From contig JAOUDF010000148.1 of assembly GCA_029859385.1 (NCBI GenBank), positions 1-6,161 of the forward strand: DNA of 6,161 nucleotides. Direction: 5' to 3'. How positions within the stretch are numbered: position 1 is the stretch's first letter; each line of letters opens with the position of its first letter. The translations under genes and the position numbers were made by a program. The notes under the pieces were generated by a model. It was not told the origin of the DNA and did no database searches. It worked only from the letters and a program-made list of their open reading frames with translations. Positions 1-5,878 of the stretch are shown piece by piece. This DNA is from Nitrospirota bacterium (GTDB lineage Bacteria; Nitrospirota; JAOUDF01).

Positions 1-681
1 CTCGAAATCGGCGGCATCATAGTAACGGAGTGAGAGGTCGCGGATCAATTTGCCTGCCTTGTTTTTCACCTTGAAGGTGACGACCACCGGGCCGGAGAAT
101 ATCTTTGATGCATCGAAGGTGATGGTTCCGCCCTTCTCCGTGCGAGTTAAGTTGTAGAGGTCGTCATTTCCCGCCGCTGTCCCCGCGAGTCGAGGTGAGA
201 GGGTCACCTCCCGGTCGGCTGTCTTCGACCGGCAGGTAACGACCGCCGTGTCCCAGTCGGCCTCGGGGTCGTCGACCCGGATCTCCACCTTGCGGGAGTC
301 GCGGGTCCATTCGCCGTCGGGGGCAGGGTCCTTGCCCTTGTAGACGATGCCGTTGGTGTTGTCGTTGCTCTCTTCCTTGATGAACCAGTGGTTGAGATGG
401 TCGCCCTTGATGAGGTGATTGCAGGAAAGTCCCAGGATATAAGGTTTCTTGCCGGAGACGGGGTCGGTGTGCATCGTTTGATAGTATTCGGCCACCTCTT
501 TGGAGTCCTGACCCGGGGCGGAGCCTTCGGTGTCCTTTTTCCAGTCGGCGCTGTAGAGGACAAGTACCTGGTCGGGGGAGGCACGATAGGGCTCCAGCGT
601 GCCGGCCCATGAGGTCTGGGCGAAGACGATGAAGATCGCAGCCAGGCCAGTAAAGGTCAGTCGTGTAAGGGGGGAGTCCAT
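1..681 (-). CDS. Secreted protein, TIGR03790-like (exosortase-associated family), 5' part only
   Basis: An uninterrupted frame of 227 codons runs from an ATG at 681 down to the left edge without a stop, so the C-terminus is missing. GGAG at 692-689 lies 7 nt before the ATG and supports this start. Residues 1-26 form a signal peptide: Arg7, a hydrophobic core (LAAIFIVFA), and a likely cleavage after SWA26. The mature start reads DQVLVLYSADW, then SKEVAEYY, then KPYILGLSC. This follows the N-terminal pattern I know from TIGR03790 proteins (VLVLYN, a variable stretch, Ser, AxYY, then a LGLxC-like strand). That family is uncharacterised and occurs mainly in genomes carrying exosortase. Residues from about 85 onward are beta-rich and polar, with Cys85 and Cys159, and I do not recognise them; they may be an insert. 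The product should be periplasmic, outer-membrane or extracellular. Any C-terminal sorting signal lies outside the window. The gene is certain; the family call is moderate and is helped by the neighbouring prsKR. Confidence 0.8.
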   Translation of the reverse strand, partial: MDSPLTRLTFTGLAAIFIVFAQTSWAGTLEPYRASPDQVLVLYSADWKKDTEGSAPGQDSKEVAEYYQTMHTDPVSGKKPYILGLSCNHLIKGDHLNHWFIKEESNDNTNGIVYKGKDPAPDGEWTRDSRKVEIRVDDPEADWDTAVVTCRSKTADREVTLSPRLAGTAAGNDDLYNLTRTEKGGTITFDASKIFSGPVVVTFKVKNKAGKLIRDLSLRYYDAADFE

Positions 682-688
682 AACAATT

Positions 689-692
689 CTCC
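689..692 (-). promoter_or_regulatory. Ribosome binding site of the minus-strand secreted-protein gene
   Basis: On the minus strand GGAG sits 7 nt upstream of the ATG at 681. It is the only good Shine-Dalgarno match there and it fixes the start, which also gives a complete signal peptide. Confidence 0.7.
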
Positions 693-711
693 GGTGTCTG
701 TGTCTGGGCGG

Positions 712-738
712 ATTATAACAGAGAAAGGATAGGGACAA
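712..738 (-). promoter_or_regulatory. Extended -10 sigma-70 promoter for the secreted-protein gene
   Basis: On the minus strand a perfect TATAAT (717-712) is preceded by TGT, giving the extended -10 form TGnTATAAT. A partial -35, TTGTCC (738-733), lies only 15 bp away; that short spacing is tolerable for an extended -10 promoter. Transcription would start near 705 and leave a leader of about 24 nt before the ATG. The large palindrome at 755-795 lies about 50-90 bp upstream of this start, a position typical for an activator. Confidence 0.6.
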
Positions 739-754
739 GCTGACATGTTCTGCG

Positions 755-795
755 GTTGTAAAGTTTTTCGACAAGATGTCGAAAAACTTTACAAC
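755..795. promoter_or_regulatory. 19-bp perfect inverted repeat, candidate PrsR operator/enhancer
   Basis: The left arm GTTGTAAAGTTTTTCGACA (755-773) and the right arm TGTCGAAAAACTTTACAAC (777-795) are perfect reverse complements around the 3-bp centre AGA. Each arm is also a partial dyad of the form TGT-N11-ACA (757-773 and 777-793), centred at 765 and 785, so the two are 20 bp or about two helical turns apart. Such spacing suits cooperative binding of two dimers of a Fis-type DNA-binding protein on one face of the DNA. The region lies between divergent promoters and has no run of T after the repeat, so it is not a terminator. PrsR, encoded just downstream, is the natural candidate, but this is inference. 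Confidence 0.75.
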
Positions 796-816
796 ACCTG
801 GCGAATCTGCAAGAAT
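788..816 (+). promoter_or_regulatory. Possible sigma-70 promoter of prsKR overlapping the palindrome
   Basis: TTTACA (788-793, 5 of 6 to the -35 consensus) is followed after exactly 17 bp by AAGAAT (811-816, 4 of 6 to the -10). The -35 lies inside the right arm of the palindrome, so a protein bound there would compete with RNA polymerase. Transcription would start near 823. The -10 is weak and the element is unproven; no sigma-54 promoter with the GG-N10-GC signature is usable in this stretch. Confidence 0.3.
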
Positions 817-859
817 TGACGCCATACATTAATACTTTCATTCCCTGCTGCTGGATAAC

Positions 860-865
860 GGAGGG
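860..865 (+). promoter_or_regulatory. Ribosome binding site of prsK
   Basis: GGAGGG lies 4 nt before a GTG at 870 and 10 nt before an ATG at 876. Both are in frame. It argues against the far-upstream TTG at 816, which has no Shine-Dalgarno match and would add 20 residues ahead of the first membrane segment. Confidence 0.7.
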
Positions 866-875
866 CCCTGTGCCC

Positions 876-2936
876 ATGTTCCAGACTATTCTCTCCGCCG
901 CCGCGCTTGTCTTTGTGGTGGCCCTTACCTGTGTCGCTCTCATCAGGAAAGAACGATATCTCTCCGACTACTTCCTGGTCGCGCTGTTTGTGGCAGCCGG
1001 GGTGCTGGAGCTATGTGACCTCATGTCTCTTTCTGCGCCATTGGAAGCGCTTTTCTGGAAGAGGCTGGTCATGATTGGCGAGTCGTTGCTTCCCTCCTTG
1101 GGTCTGGTATACAGCCTTACCCATGGTCGTGATCTTTCCGTGAGATCGGTGCCTCTGCTACAGAAGGGAATGGTGCTTGTGGCACTACTGTTCCCGATAG
1201 CGGTGCTGGCGGCCCCCATTGACCGGTTTTTCTATTCTCCCGATTTCGGAGTGGAACGGATACTGTTTCTTGGCAACGTTGGCTTTGCCTTTTATATCGC
1301 CCTCCTCGTTTCTGTCATAGTCGCCCTCTATAACCTGGAATCGACCTATCTCAGCGCCCCTCTGGCTTCCCGCTGGAAGATCAAGTTTGAAACTATCGGC
1401 GCCGGTTTCTTTTTTGTCGTACTGATCTTCTACTACAGCAAAGGACTCCTCTACCGCACCATCGACATGAACCTCCTGCCGGTGAGGTCGCTGGCCCTGC
1501 TTCTCGGGGCATTGCTGATTATCTATTCCAAACTGGCAAGGGGGAGCGGTGAGAAGATCCGGGTATCCGGAAACATGGTGTACAAGTCGCTGGTGCTCCT
1601 TGTTGTGGGGCTCTATCTTCTGGGGTTAGGGCTCGTGGGAGAAGGGCTCAAGCATTTTGGCGAATCGTTCCAGCGGTCCATGATCATCGGTATTGCCCTG
1701 GTGGCGGGCATTGGCCTGTTGCTCATCCTTCTTTCAGAGACGGTCAAACGCAGGATACGGGTCTTCCTCCACAAGAATTTTTATCAACATAAGTACGACT
1801 ATCGAACCCAGTGGCTTCAGTTTACGGCTCGCCTTTCCGCGTCGAAGAGCAGGGCGCAGCTGTTGCGTTCCATCGTTTCGGGTTTTTGCGAGATATTCGG
1901 CATGTCGGGCGGCGCCCTTTTCCTGAAAGATGAAAACAGCGACGAACACCGGTTTCATCTGGAGATGACCTACGAAATGGAAGATGAGGGACTCCGGATA
2001 ACGGAGGATGACCCGGTCATCCGGCTCATGGCCGAAAAAGGGTGGGTCGTCAACCTCAGTCAGGACATGAGTAATACCGACCTCGGGATGAGTGATATTC
2101 TCCGGATCGACGCGGCCGCTTTCGTAATTCCCCTCTTTCTCGATGACGTCCTGGACGGCTTCATTGTGTTAAGCGAGCCGATCAACCCCGACGAAACATA
2201 TCATTATGAAGATTATGACCTTATGAAGACTCTGGCCATGCAGGCCCTGTCGGCCATCCAGAACCTCCGCCTTTCCGACGAGCTCTCCAGTGCGAGGGAA
2301 ATGGCGGCCATGGGCAGGGTTTCGGCCTTTGTCGCCCATGACCTCAAGAACCTTGTCTACACCATATCTCTTATGCTCGACAACGCCCGGGACTACATTG
2401 ACAACCCGGAATTCCAGAAGGACATGCTGGAGTCATTGACCAATTCGGTGACCCGGATGAACGGCCTGATTGCCCGTCTCAAGAGTCTGCCCGAAAAGAC
2501 GGTGCTGCAGAAGGGCAAGGCCGACCTGCTCAAGATTGTCCAGGATGCCGCGGGACTTGTCGCCGGCGGAGCTGTCGAGGTGGGAGGCACCCAGATAATA
2601 ACCGATGTCGATGCGGAGGAGATGGAAAAGGTGGTGTTGAACCTGGTGGTCAATGCCATGGATGCCACGGGCGACAAGGGGCCGGTTTCCATCATGGTAG
2701 GAGCAGATGAAGATGCATGGATCCGGGTAGCTGACCAGGGGTGTGGTATGCCCGTAGAGTTTATTGAGCACCAGCTTTTTCAGCCCTTTCGCACTACGAA
2801 GAAGAAAGGGCTTGGCATTGGCCTTTACCAATGTCGGCAGATTGTAAAAGCCCACGGCGGAAGGATAGAAGTACACAGCGAGGTCGGCAAAGGGTCGGTC
2901 TTTACCGTACACCTGCCGCTGACAAAAGAAGCGTAG
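876..2936 (+). CDS. prsK: PEP-CTERM/exosortase-system sensor histidine kinase PrsK
   Basis: Membrane sensor kinase of 686 residues, close to the roughly 680 of its family, expected to phosphorylate PrsR encoded next to it. Residues 1 to about 290 hold eight or nine hydrophobic helices (for example 1-23, 132-152, 172-190, 203-222, 236-256, 270-288), the unusual multi-spanning N-terminus of PrsK. A GAF-like domain follows at about 325-470. The phosphoacceptor helix has His488 in the motif HDLKN, which differs from the common HExxN/P box. The ATPase domain shows the N box with Asn589 and Asn593 (NLVVNAMDAT), the G1 box DQGCGMP from Asp620, the F box FRTTKKK, and the G2 motif GLGIGL at 645-650. 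I chose the ATG at 876; the GTG at 870 is equally possible. prsR follows after 17 bp, so the two form an operon. The signal sensed is unknown. In this family the kinase is usually found with exopolysaccharide and PEP-CTERM sorting genes. Confidence 0.9.
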   Translation: MFQTILSAAALVFVVALTCVALIRKERYLSDYFLVALFVAAGVLELCDLMSLSAPLEALFWKRLVMIGESLLPSLGLVYSLTHGRDLSVRSVPLLQKGMVLVALLFPIAVLAAPIDRFFYSPDFGVERILFLGNVGFAFYIALLVSVIVALYNLESTYLSAPLASRWKIKFETIGAGFFFVVLIFYYSKGLLYRTIDMNLLPVRSLALLLGALLIIYSKLARGSGEKIRVSGNMVYKSLVLLVVGLYLLGLGLVGEGLKHFGESFQRSMIIGIALVAGIGLLLILLSETVKRRIRVFLHKNFYQHKYDYRTQWLQFTARLSASKSRAQLLRSIVSGFCEIFGMSGGALFLKDENSDEHRFHLEMTYEMEDEGLRITEDDPVIRLMAEKGWVVNLSQDMSNTDLGMSDILRIDAAAFVIPLFLDDVLDGFIVLSEPINPDETYHYEDYDLMKTLAMQALSAIQNLRLSDELSSAREMAAMGRVSAFVAHDLKNLVYTISLMLDNARDYIDNPEFQKDMLESLTNSVTRMNGLIARLKSLPEKTVLQKGKADLLKIVQDAAGLVAGGAVEVGGTQIITDVDAEEMEKVVLNLVVNAMDATGDKGPVSIMVGADEDAWIRVADQGCGMPVEFIEHQLFQPFRTTKKKGLGIGLYQCRQIVKAHGGRIEVHSEVGKGSVFTVHLPLTKEA

Positions 2937-2940
2937 AACC

Positions 2941-2945
2941 GGAGG
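2941..2945 (+). promoter_or_regulatory. Ribosome binding site of prsR
   Basis: GGAGG lies 8 nt before the ATG at 2954, within the 17-bp gap after the prsK stop. It supports efficient, separately initiated translation of prsR from the same message. Confidence 0.8.
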
Positions 2946-2953
2946 ATATCTGA

Positions 2954-4309
2954 ATGGAAAAGCTACTGACGGTGGACGACAGTGCGGACATCAGGAACCA
3001 GCTCAAATGGGGCCTTGCCAAGGACTACGAGGTGCTGCAGGCCAGCAATGTGGAAGAGGCATTATCGCTCTTTGTGGCGCACAAGCCGCATGTAGTGACG
3101 CTGGACCTTGGCCTTCCGCCTCATGAGGAAGGAACGGCGGAGGGGTTCAGGTGTCTGGCCGAATTTCTCAAGATAAACCCCGCGGCAAAGGTCATCGTGA
3201 TTACGGGCAACGAAGATCGGGAGAACGCCCTGACCGCTGTGGGGATGGGGGCCTACGACTTCTTTCAGAAACCGATCACCCTTGAGGAGCTCAAGGTCAT
3301 CATCCGCCGCGCCTACCAGCTTTCCCATATCGAGGAAGAAAACCGTCGACTGCAGAGTGAGCTGAAGTTCGGCGACATGGAAGGGATGGTGGGGCAATGC
3401 CCCAAGATGCAGCAGGTATTCTCTCTCATCCGCAAGGTTGCTACCACCGACGCGTCAGTACTGATCATGGGAGAGAGCGGCACCGGCAAGGAGCTGGTGG
3501 CACGGGCTATCCATGCGACCAGTATGAGGAAGGACGGCCCGTTTATTGCCATTAACTGCGGAGCAATCCCGGAGAACCTTCTTGAATCGGAACTCTTCGG
3601 CCACGAAAAGGGATCGTTTACCGGTGCCCACGCCACCGTTGCCGGCAAGATGGAGTATGCCCACAAGGGCACCCTTTTCCTCGATGAGATCGGTGAGATG
3701 CCCATGTCGCTCCAGGTGAAGCTGCTCAGGTCCCTTCAGGAAAAAGTGGTCCAGCGGGTGGGGGGAAGAAAGGATATCCCGGTGGATGCGCGGGTGGTAG
3801 CGGCTACCAATGCCGACATTACAAAGGCGATCCAGGAGGGAAGGTTCCGGGAGGACCTCTATTACCGTCTCGGCGTCGTGAGTATCACATTGCCGCCCTT
3901 GCGGGAGCGAGGAGACGACCTGAGGGTGCTGGCCAACCTGTTCCTGAAGAAATACGGCAAGGAAAATCGCAAGAAAGTGACCGGCTTCGACTCTTCCGCC
4001 ATGGACCTGATCTATGTGCACGCCTGGCCCGGCAATGTACGTGAACTGGAAAACTGTATTCGAAGGGCCGTGATCATGAGTGAGTCATCAAAGATAGAGG
4101 CGGGCGACCTCGGGCTTGATGAGGCTGCGGTGAGCCAGCGGGCTTCGATGATGAAGGACATGTCGCTCAGGGAGGCAAGAGAGATGGCGGAAAAAGAGGT
4201 TATCGTTTCCACCATTGCGAAGATGGGGGGGAATGTGGCCCGTGCCGCCGACGCCCTTGGGGTCAGCAGGCCCACCCTCTATGACCTCATGAAGAAGCTG
4301 GGGATATGA
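2954..4309 (+). CDS. prsR: PEP-CTERM-box response regulator PrsR, sigma-54-dependent activator
   Basis: An NtrC-type regulator of 451 residues, full length for its family. The receiver domain (1 to about 120) has the acidic pair Asp8/Asp9, phosphoacceptor Asp51 (TLDLGLPP), Thr84 and Lys106. The extended loop after LGLPP and the stretch VITGNEDRENAL are typical of the PrsR subgroup rather than of AtoC or NtrC. The AAA+ sigma-54-interaction domain (about 145-370) carries Walker A GESGTGKE (173-180), the sigma-54 contact loop as GSFTGA (220-225), Walker B LFLDE with Asp244/Glu245, and the RFREDLYYRL segment. A Fis-type helix-turn-helix closes the protein (about 418-451, GNVARAADALGVSRPTLYDL). 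In known systems PrsR switches on sigma-54 promoters of exosortase/PEP-CTERM and exopolysaccharide genes. It is likely phosphorylated by PrsK, with which it is cotranscribed. The palindrome at 755-795 is a candidate binding site. Confidence 0.93.
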   Translation: MEKLLTVDDSADIRNQLKWGLAKDYEVLQASNVEEALSLFVAHKPHVVTLDLGLPPHEEGTAEGFRCLAEFLKINPAAKVIVITGNEDRENALTAVGMGAYDFFQKPITLEELKVIIRRAYQLSHIEEENRRLQSELKFGDMEGMVGQCPKMQQVFSLIRKVATTDASVLIMGESGTGKELVARAIHATSMRKDGPFIAINCGAIPENLLESELFGHEKGSFTGAHATVAGKMEYAHKGTLFLDEIGEMPMSLQVKLLRSLQEKVVQRVGGRKDIPVDARVVAATNADITKAIQEGRFREDLYYRLGVVSITLPPLRERGDDLRVLANLFLKKYGKENRKKVTGFDSSAMDLIYVHAWPGNVRELENCIRRAVIMSESSKIEAGDLGLDEAAVSQRASMMKDMSLREAREMAEKEVIVSTIAKMGGNVARAADALGVSRPTLYDLMKKLGI

Positions 4310-4469
4310 AAAGGTCGATGCCTCCCGGAGCACTTGCTTTTAAATAGTGTAGTGTTTTCCCTTCACCGCCGGACGCTAGACGAAGAGAGATTCCCTCGCA
4401 AGGCCTGTCCTGATGCGCCCTCGCAGCACTGTATGGTATTCCCTACACCCCTTCTCCGCTTGGCCACAC

Positions 4470-4515
4470 CGCGATCCTCATGTGTTATTTGAGAAATATT
4501 GGCGCGATCCTTATG
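4470..4515. repeat. 13-bp direct repeat, two copies, 33-bp period
   Basis: CGCGATCCTCATG (4470-4482) recurs as CGCGATCCTTATG (4503-4515), matching at 12 of 13 positions. The 33-bp period is about three helical turns, as for paired protein-binding sites. It is also a multiple of three, so in the frame starting at 4413 it reads as the peptide repeats RDPHV and RDPYA. Which interpretation holds cannot be decided from one sequence. Confidence 0.45.
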
Positions 4516-4645
4516 CTGTGCAGGATCAGTTGCCCCGTCTATTTTCTTATGAATATCGCTGTGTTTCCTTGCTTGCCCTCATGGTTAAACTTGCCTTGAA
4601 AGGCATGATTCGTCCACGAGAAACTTCCTTTTAAAATATATTAAC

Positions 4646-4674
4646 TTGAGAGTGGGTGGTGGTAGCGTTAAAAT
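4646..4674 (+). promoter_or_regulatory. Sigma-70 promoter upstream of the ATP-grasp gene
   Basis: TTGAGA (4646-4651, 5 of 6) and TAAAAT (4669-4674, 5 of 6) are separated by exactly 17 bp, the best sigma-70 match in this gap. It lies just after an AT-rich stretch. Transcription would begin near 4681, about 260 nt before the next start codon, which implies a long untranslated leader or a separate small RNA. Confidence 0.45.
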
Positions 4675-4808
4675 CAGTTCCCCTCGAAAAGGAATGGCAT
4701 TTCTCTGGAAAACAGTTATTGCAGGGCCATGACGGCAGGGGTAGGTCGTTGGCTGGAGCTGATTCGCGGGGAAACAGGCGGCAGCATGAACAAGAAATAA
4801 TGTATAAA

Positions 4809-4824
4809 TGGCATTGATCTTGTA
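4809..4824 (+). promoter_or_regulatory. Near-consensus sigma-54 (-24/-12) promoter
   Basis: TGGCATTGATCTTGTA matches the sigma-54 pattern TGGCACGNNNNTTGCA at the -24 TGGCA and at TTG and A of the -12 box, with the right 10-bp spacing after GG. The normally conserved C of the -12 GC is T. It would start transcription near 4834, about 110 nt before the ATP-grasp gene. No clear copy of the PrsR-like palindrome is present upstream in this gap, so the call stays tentative. Confidence 0.3.
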
Positions 4825-4943
4825 AGAATTCATTGCTTGTTAATCTGGCCTCATCAGTCTGATTTGGCGCAAAATATGGATAATCTGCGGGTGAATAATT
4901 GCAAATACTGCGAAGTTTACACAAAAAAATATGGATGTAGAAA

Positions 4944-5816
4944 GTGTCTAACCGTCTAGGCATCATTGTTGAAACCAGATACCTCAGGCAGGCTATGCCG
5001 GGGGCGGTAATACGCGTTTTCCGTGGCCGCGGCATCGCGGCGGATGTAATCTGTCCGCGGGACAGCCGGTTTTCTCCGGAGCGGGGTATCCTGAGGAATG
5101 AGAACGGTACCGAGTTCAATCTGAACGAGTACGACGCCATCATTTCCCGGAACCGTAACCCGCTGGGTCTGGCGATGCTGGCTTATGCCGACCTGGCGGG
5201 AATCCTCACCATCAACTCCCACTCATCGGTCCAGCGCGTGCGCAACAAGGCCAAGATGGGTATTGCCCTCACGCTTGCCGGTATACGTTGCGCACCGACT
5301 TTTTTGGCGGACCACGCCTCAGTGCTGGCCGGCCTGACGACTGATTTCTTCCCCCTTATTCTCAAGGCCACCTATGGTGACAACAGTCAGGGGTTACGAC
5401 TGATACGGTCCCCCGAAGATCTCAACGACCTTCACTGGGGAAACGACCTGGTGCTGGCCCAACAGTTTCTGCCCAGCGACGGTTTCGATCTCAAGCTCTA
5501 TGTGTGCGGCAATATCGTTCATGCCGTAAGGAAGCCGTCACCGGTAAACGGTGATCCGTCGGCGCCGGCAGAAATCATAAGGCCAGACGCAACCATGGTC
5601 GACCTGGCGCTTCGCTGCGGGGAGGTTTTTGGTCTCGATATTTATGGGGTGGACACGATTATGACCGCGGATGGCCCGGTGGTGATAGAGGTGAACGATT
5701 TCCCGAATTTTACAGGGATACCCGGTGCAGACGAAATGATTGCCGACTATATCCTCGGCAGGATTGTCAGCCGGAAGGAAAGCATTGCTGCGGAGCGCGC
5801 CTCAGCGGTGGGTTGA
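4944..5816 (+). CDS. RimK-like ATP-grasp ligase
   Basis: A 290-residue soluble protein with the ATP-grasp fold of the RimK/LysX group, which joins a carboxylate to an amine (or thiol) through an acyl-phosphate made with ATP. Residues 1 to about 95 are the pre-ATP-grasp domain. The linker INSHSSVQRVRNKAKM is the typical entry to the second domain. ATP-binding Lys141 lies in ILKATYG, followed by the glycine-rich loop YGDNSQGL. LAQQFLPSDGFDLKLYVCG is the usual central strand pair. Metal ligands appear as Asp237 (GVDT) and Glu249/Asn251 (VIEVNDFPNFTGI). The GTG start at 4944 is the only reasonable one, because the two nearby ATGs at 4931 and 4935 are out of frame; its ribosome site is weak (GGA at 4933-4935). 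It probably forms an operon with the dehydrogenase-like gene 62 bp downstream. The substrate cannot be read from the sequence: amino-acid ligation to a peptide, protein or small molecule are all possible. Confidence 0.88.
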   Translation: MSNRLGIIVETRYLRQAMPGAVIRVFRGRGIAADVICPRDSRFSPERGILRNENGTEFNLNEYDAIISRNRNPLGLAMLAYADLAGILTINSHSSVQRVRNKAKMGIALTLAGIRCAPTFLADHASVLAGLTTDFFPLILKATYGDNSQGLRLIRSPEDLNDLHWGNDLVLAQQFLPSDGFDLKLYVCGNIVHAVRKPSPVNGDPSAPAEIIRPDATMVDLALRCGEVFGLDIYGVDTIMTADGPVVIEVNDFPNFTGIPGADEMIADYILGRIVSRKESIAAERASAVG

Positions 5817-5868
5817 AGAGGTCCTTAAATGTTCCGTCGGGCAATGGCATGTGGAAGCGGTTGAGGCA

Positions 5869-5873
5869 GGAGG
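5869..5873 (+). promoter_or_regulatory. Ribosome binding site of the dehydrogenase-like gene
   Basis: GGAGG lies 5 nt before the ATG at 5879 and decides this start over the ATG at 5829, whose frame ends after 11 codons. No promoter or terminator is visible in the 62-bp gap, which favours cotranscription with the ATP-grasp gene. Confidence 0.7.
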
Positions 5874-5878
5874 CGAAA

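Larger units (their letters stand above)
4310..4943. other. 634-bp intergenic region without a convincing gene
   Basis: No frame here has both a good ribosome binding site and recognisable protein sequence. A 73-codon frame at 4413-4634 has no clear Shine-Dalgarno and resembles nothing I know. No hairpin followed by a T-run marks the end of prsR. Visible elements are the direct repeat CCCTCGCA (4393-4400, 4418-4425), a 13-bp direct repeat (4470 and 4503), a 14-bp dyad TGCCTT-GA-AAGGCA (4592-4605), a sigma-70 promoter (4646-4674), a sigma-54-like element (4809-4824), and a short dyad ATCAG-T-CTGAT (4853-4863). It is more AT-rich than the genes, especially from 4620 on. It may hold a regulatory leader, a small RNA, or the remains of a lost gene. 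Confidence 0.6.

Noticed and set aside
164..610. Long minus-strand and plus-strand frames overlapping 164-612
   Set aside because: They are shadows of the frame from 681, which alone has a ribosome binding site, a signal peptide and a promoter; their translations are Arg/Pro-rich low-complexity, typical of wrong frames in GC-rich DNA.
755..795. Palindrome as a transcription terminator
   Set aside because: It lies between two divergent starts, its stem is AT-rich, and no T-run follows on either strand.
852..866. Sigma-54-like GG-N10-GC before prsK
   Set aside because: It overlaps the ribosome binding site and would start transcription at the start codon; the rest of the -24 and -12 boxes does not fit.
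816..875. TTG start at 816 extending PrsK by 20 residues
   Set aside because: It has no Shine-Dalgarno, overlaps the candidate -10 element, and adds a segment unlike the family's start; GGAGGG at 860-865 points to 870 or 876.
3611..3628. GSFTGA instead of GAFTGA in PrsR as a sign of lost sigma-54 contact
   Set aside because: Ser at the second position is a common, functional variant among sigma-54 activators.
4413..4634. 73-codon plus-strand frame in the gap after prsR
   Set aside because: No good ribosome binding site, no recognisable family, and its end overlaps an AT-rich promoter region; kept only as a note in the intergenic entry.
4900..4921. TGCAAA-N10-TTTACA as a second PrsR site upstream of the ATP-grasp gene
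   Set aside because: It shares only the outer TTTACA with the palindrome arm; the TGT and CGA parts are missing or shifted, so the similarity is too weak.
4631..5143. 170-codon minus-strand frame
   Set aside because: It runs antisense into the ATP-grasp gene, spans non-coding AT-rich DNA and resembles no protein.
5829..5864. 11-codon frame with AGAGG 7 nt upstream between the last two genes
   Set aside because: Too short to support without conservation; it may be chance, and the GGAGG at 5869-5873 clearly serves the downstream gene.
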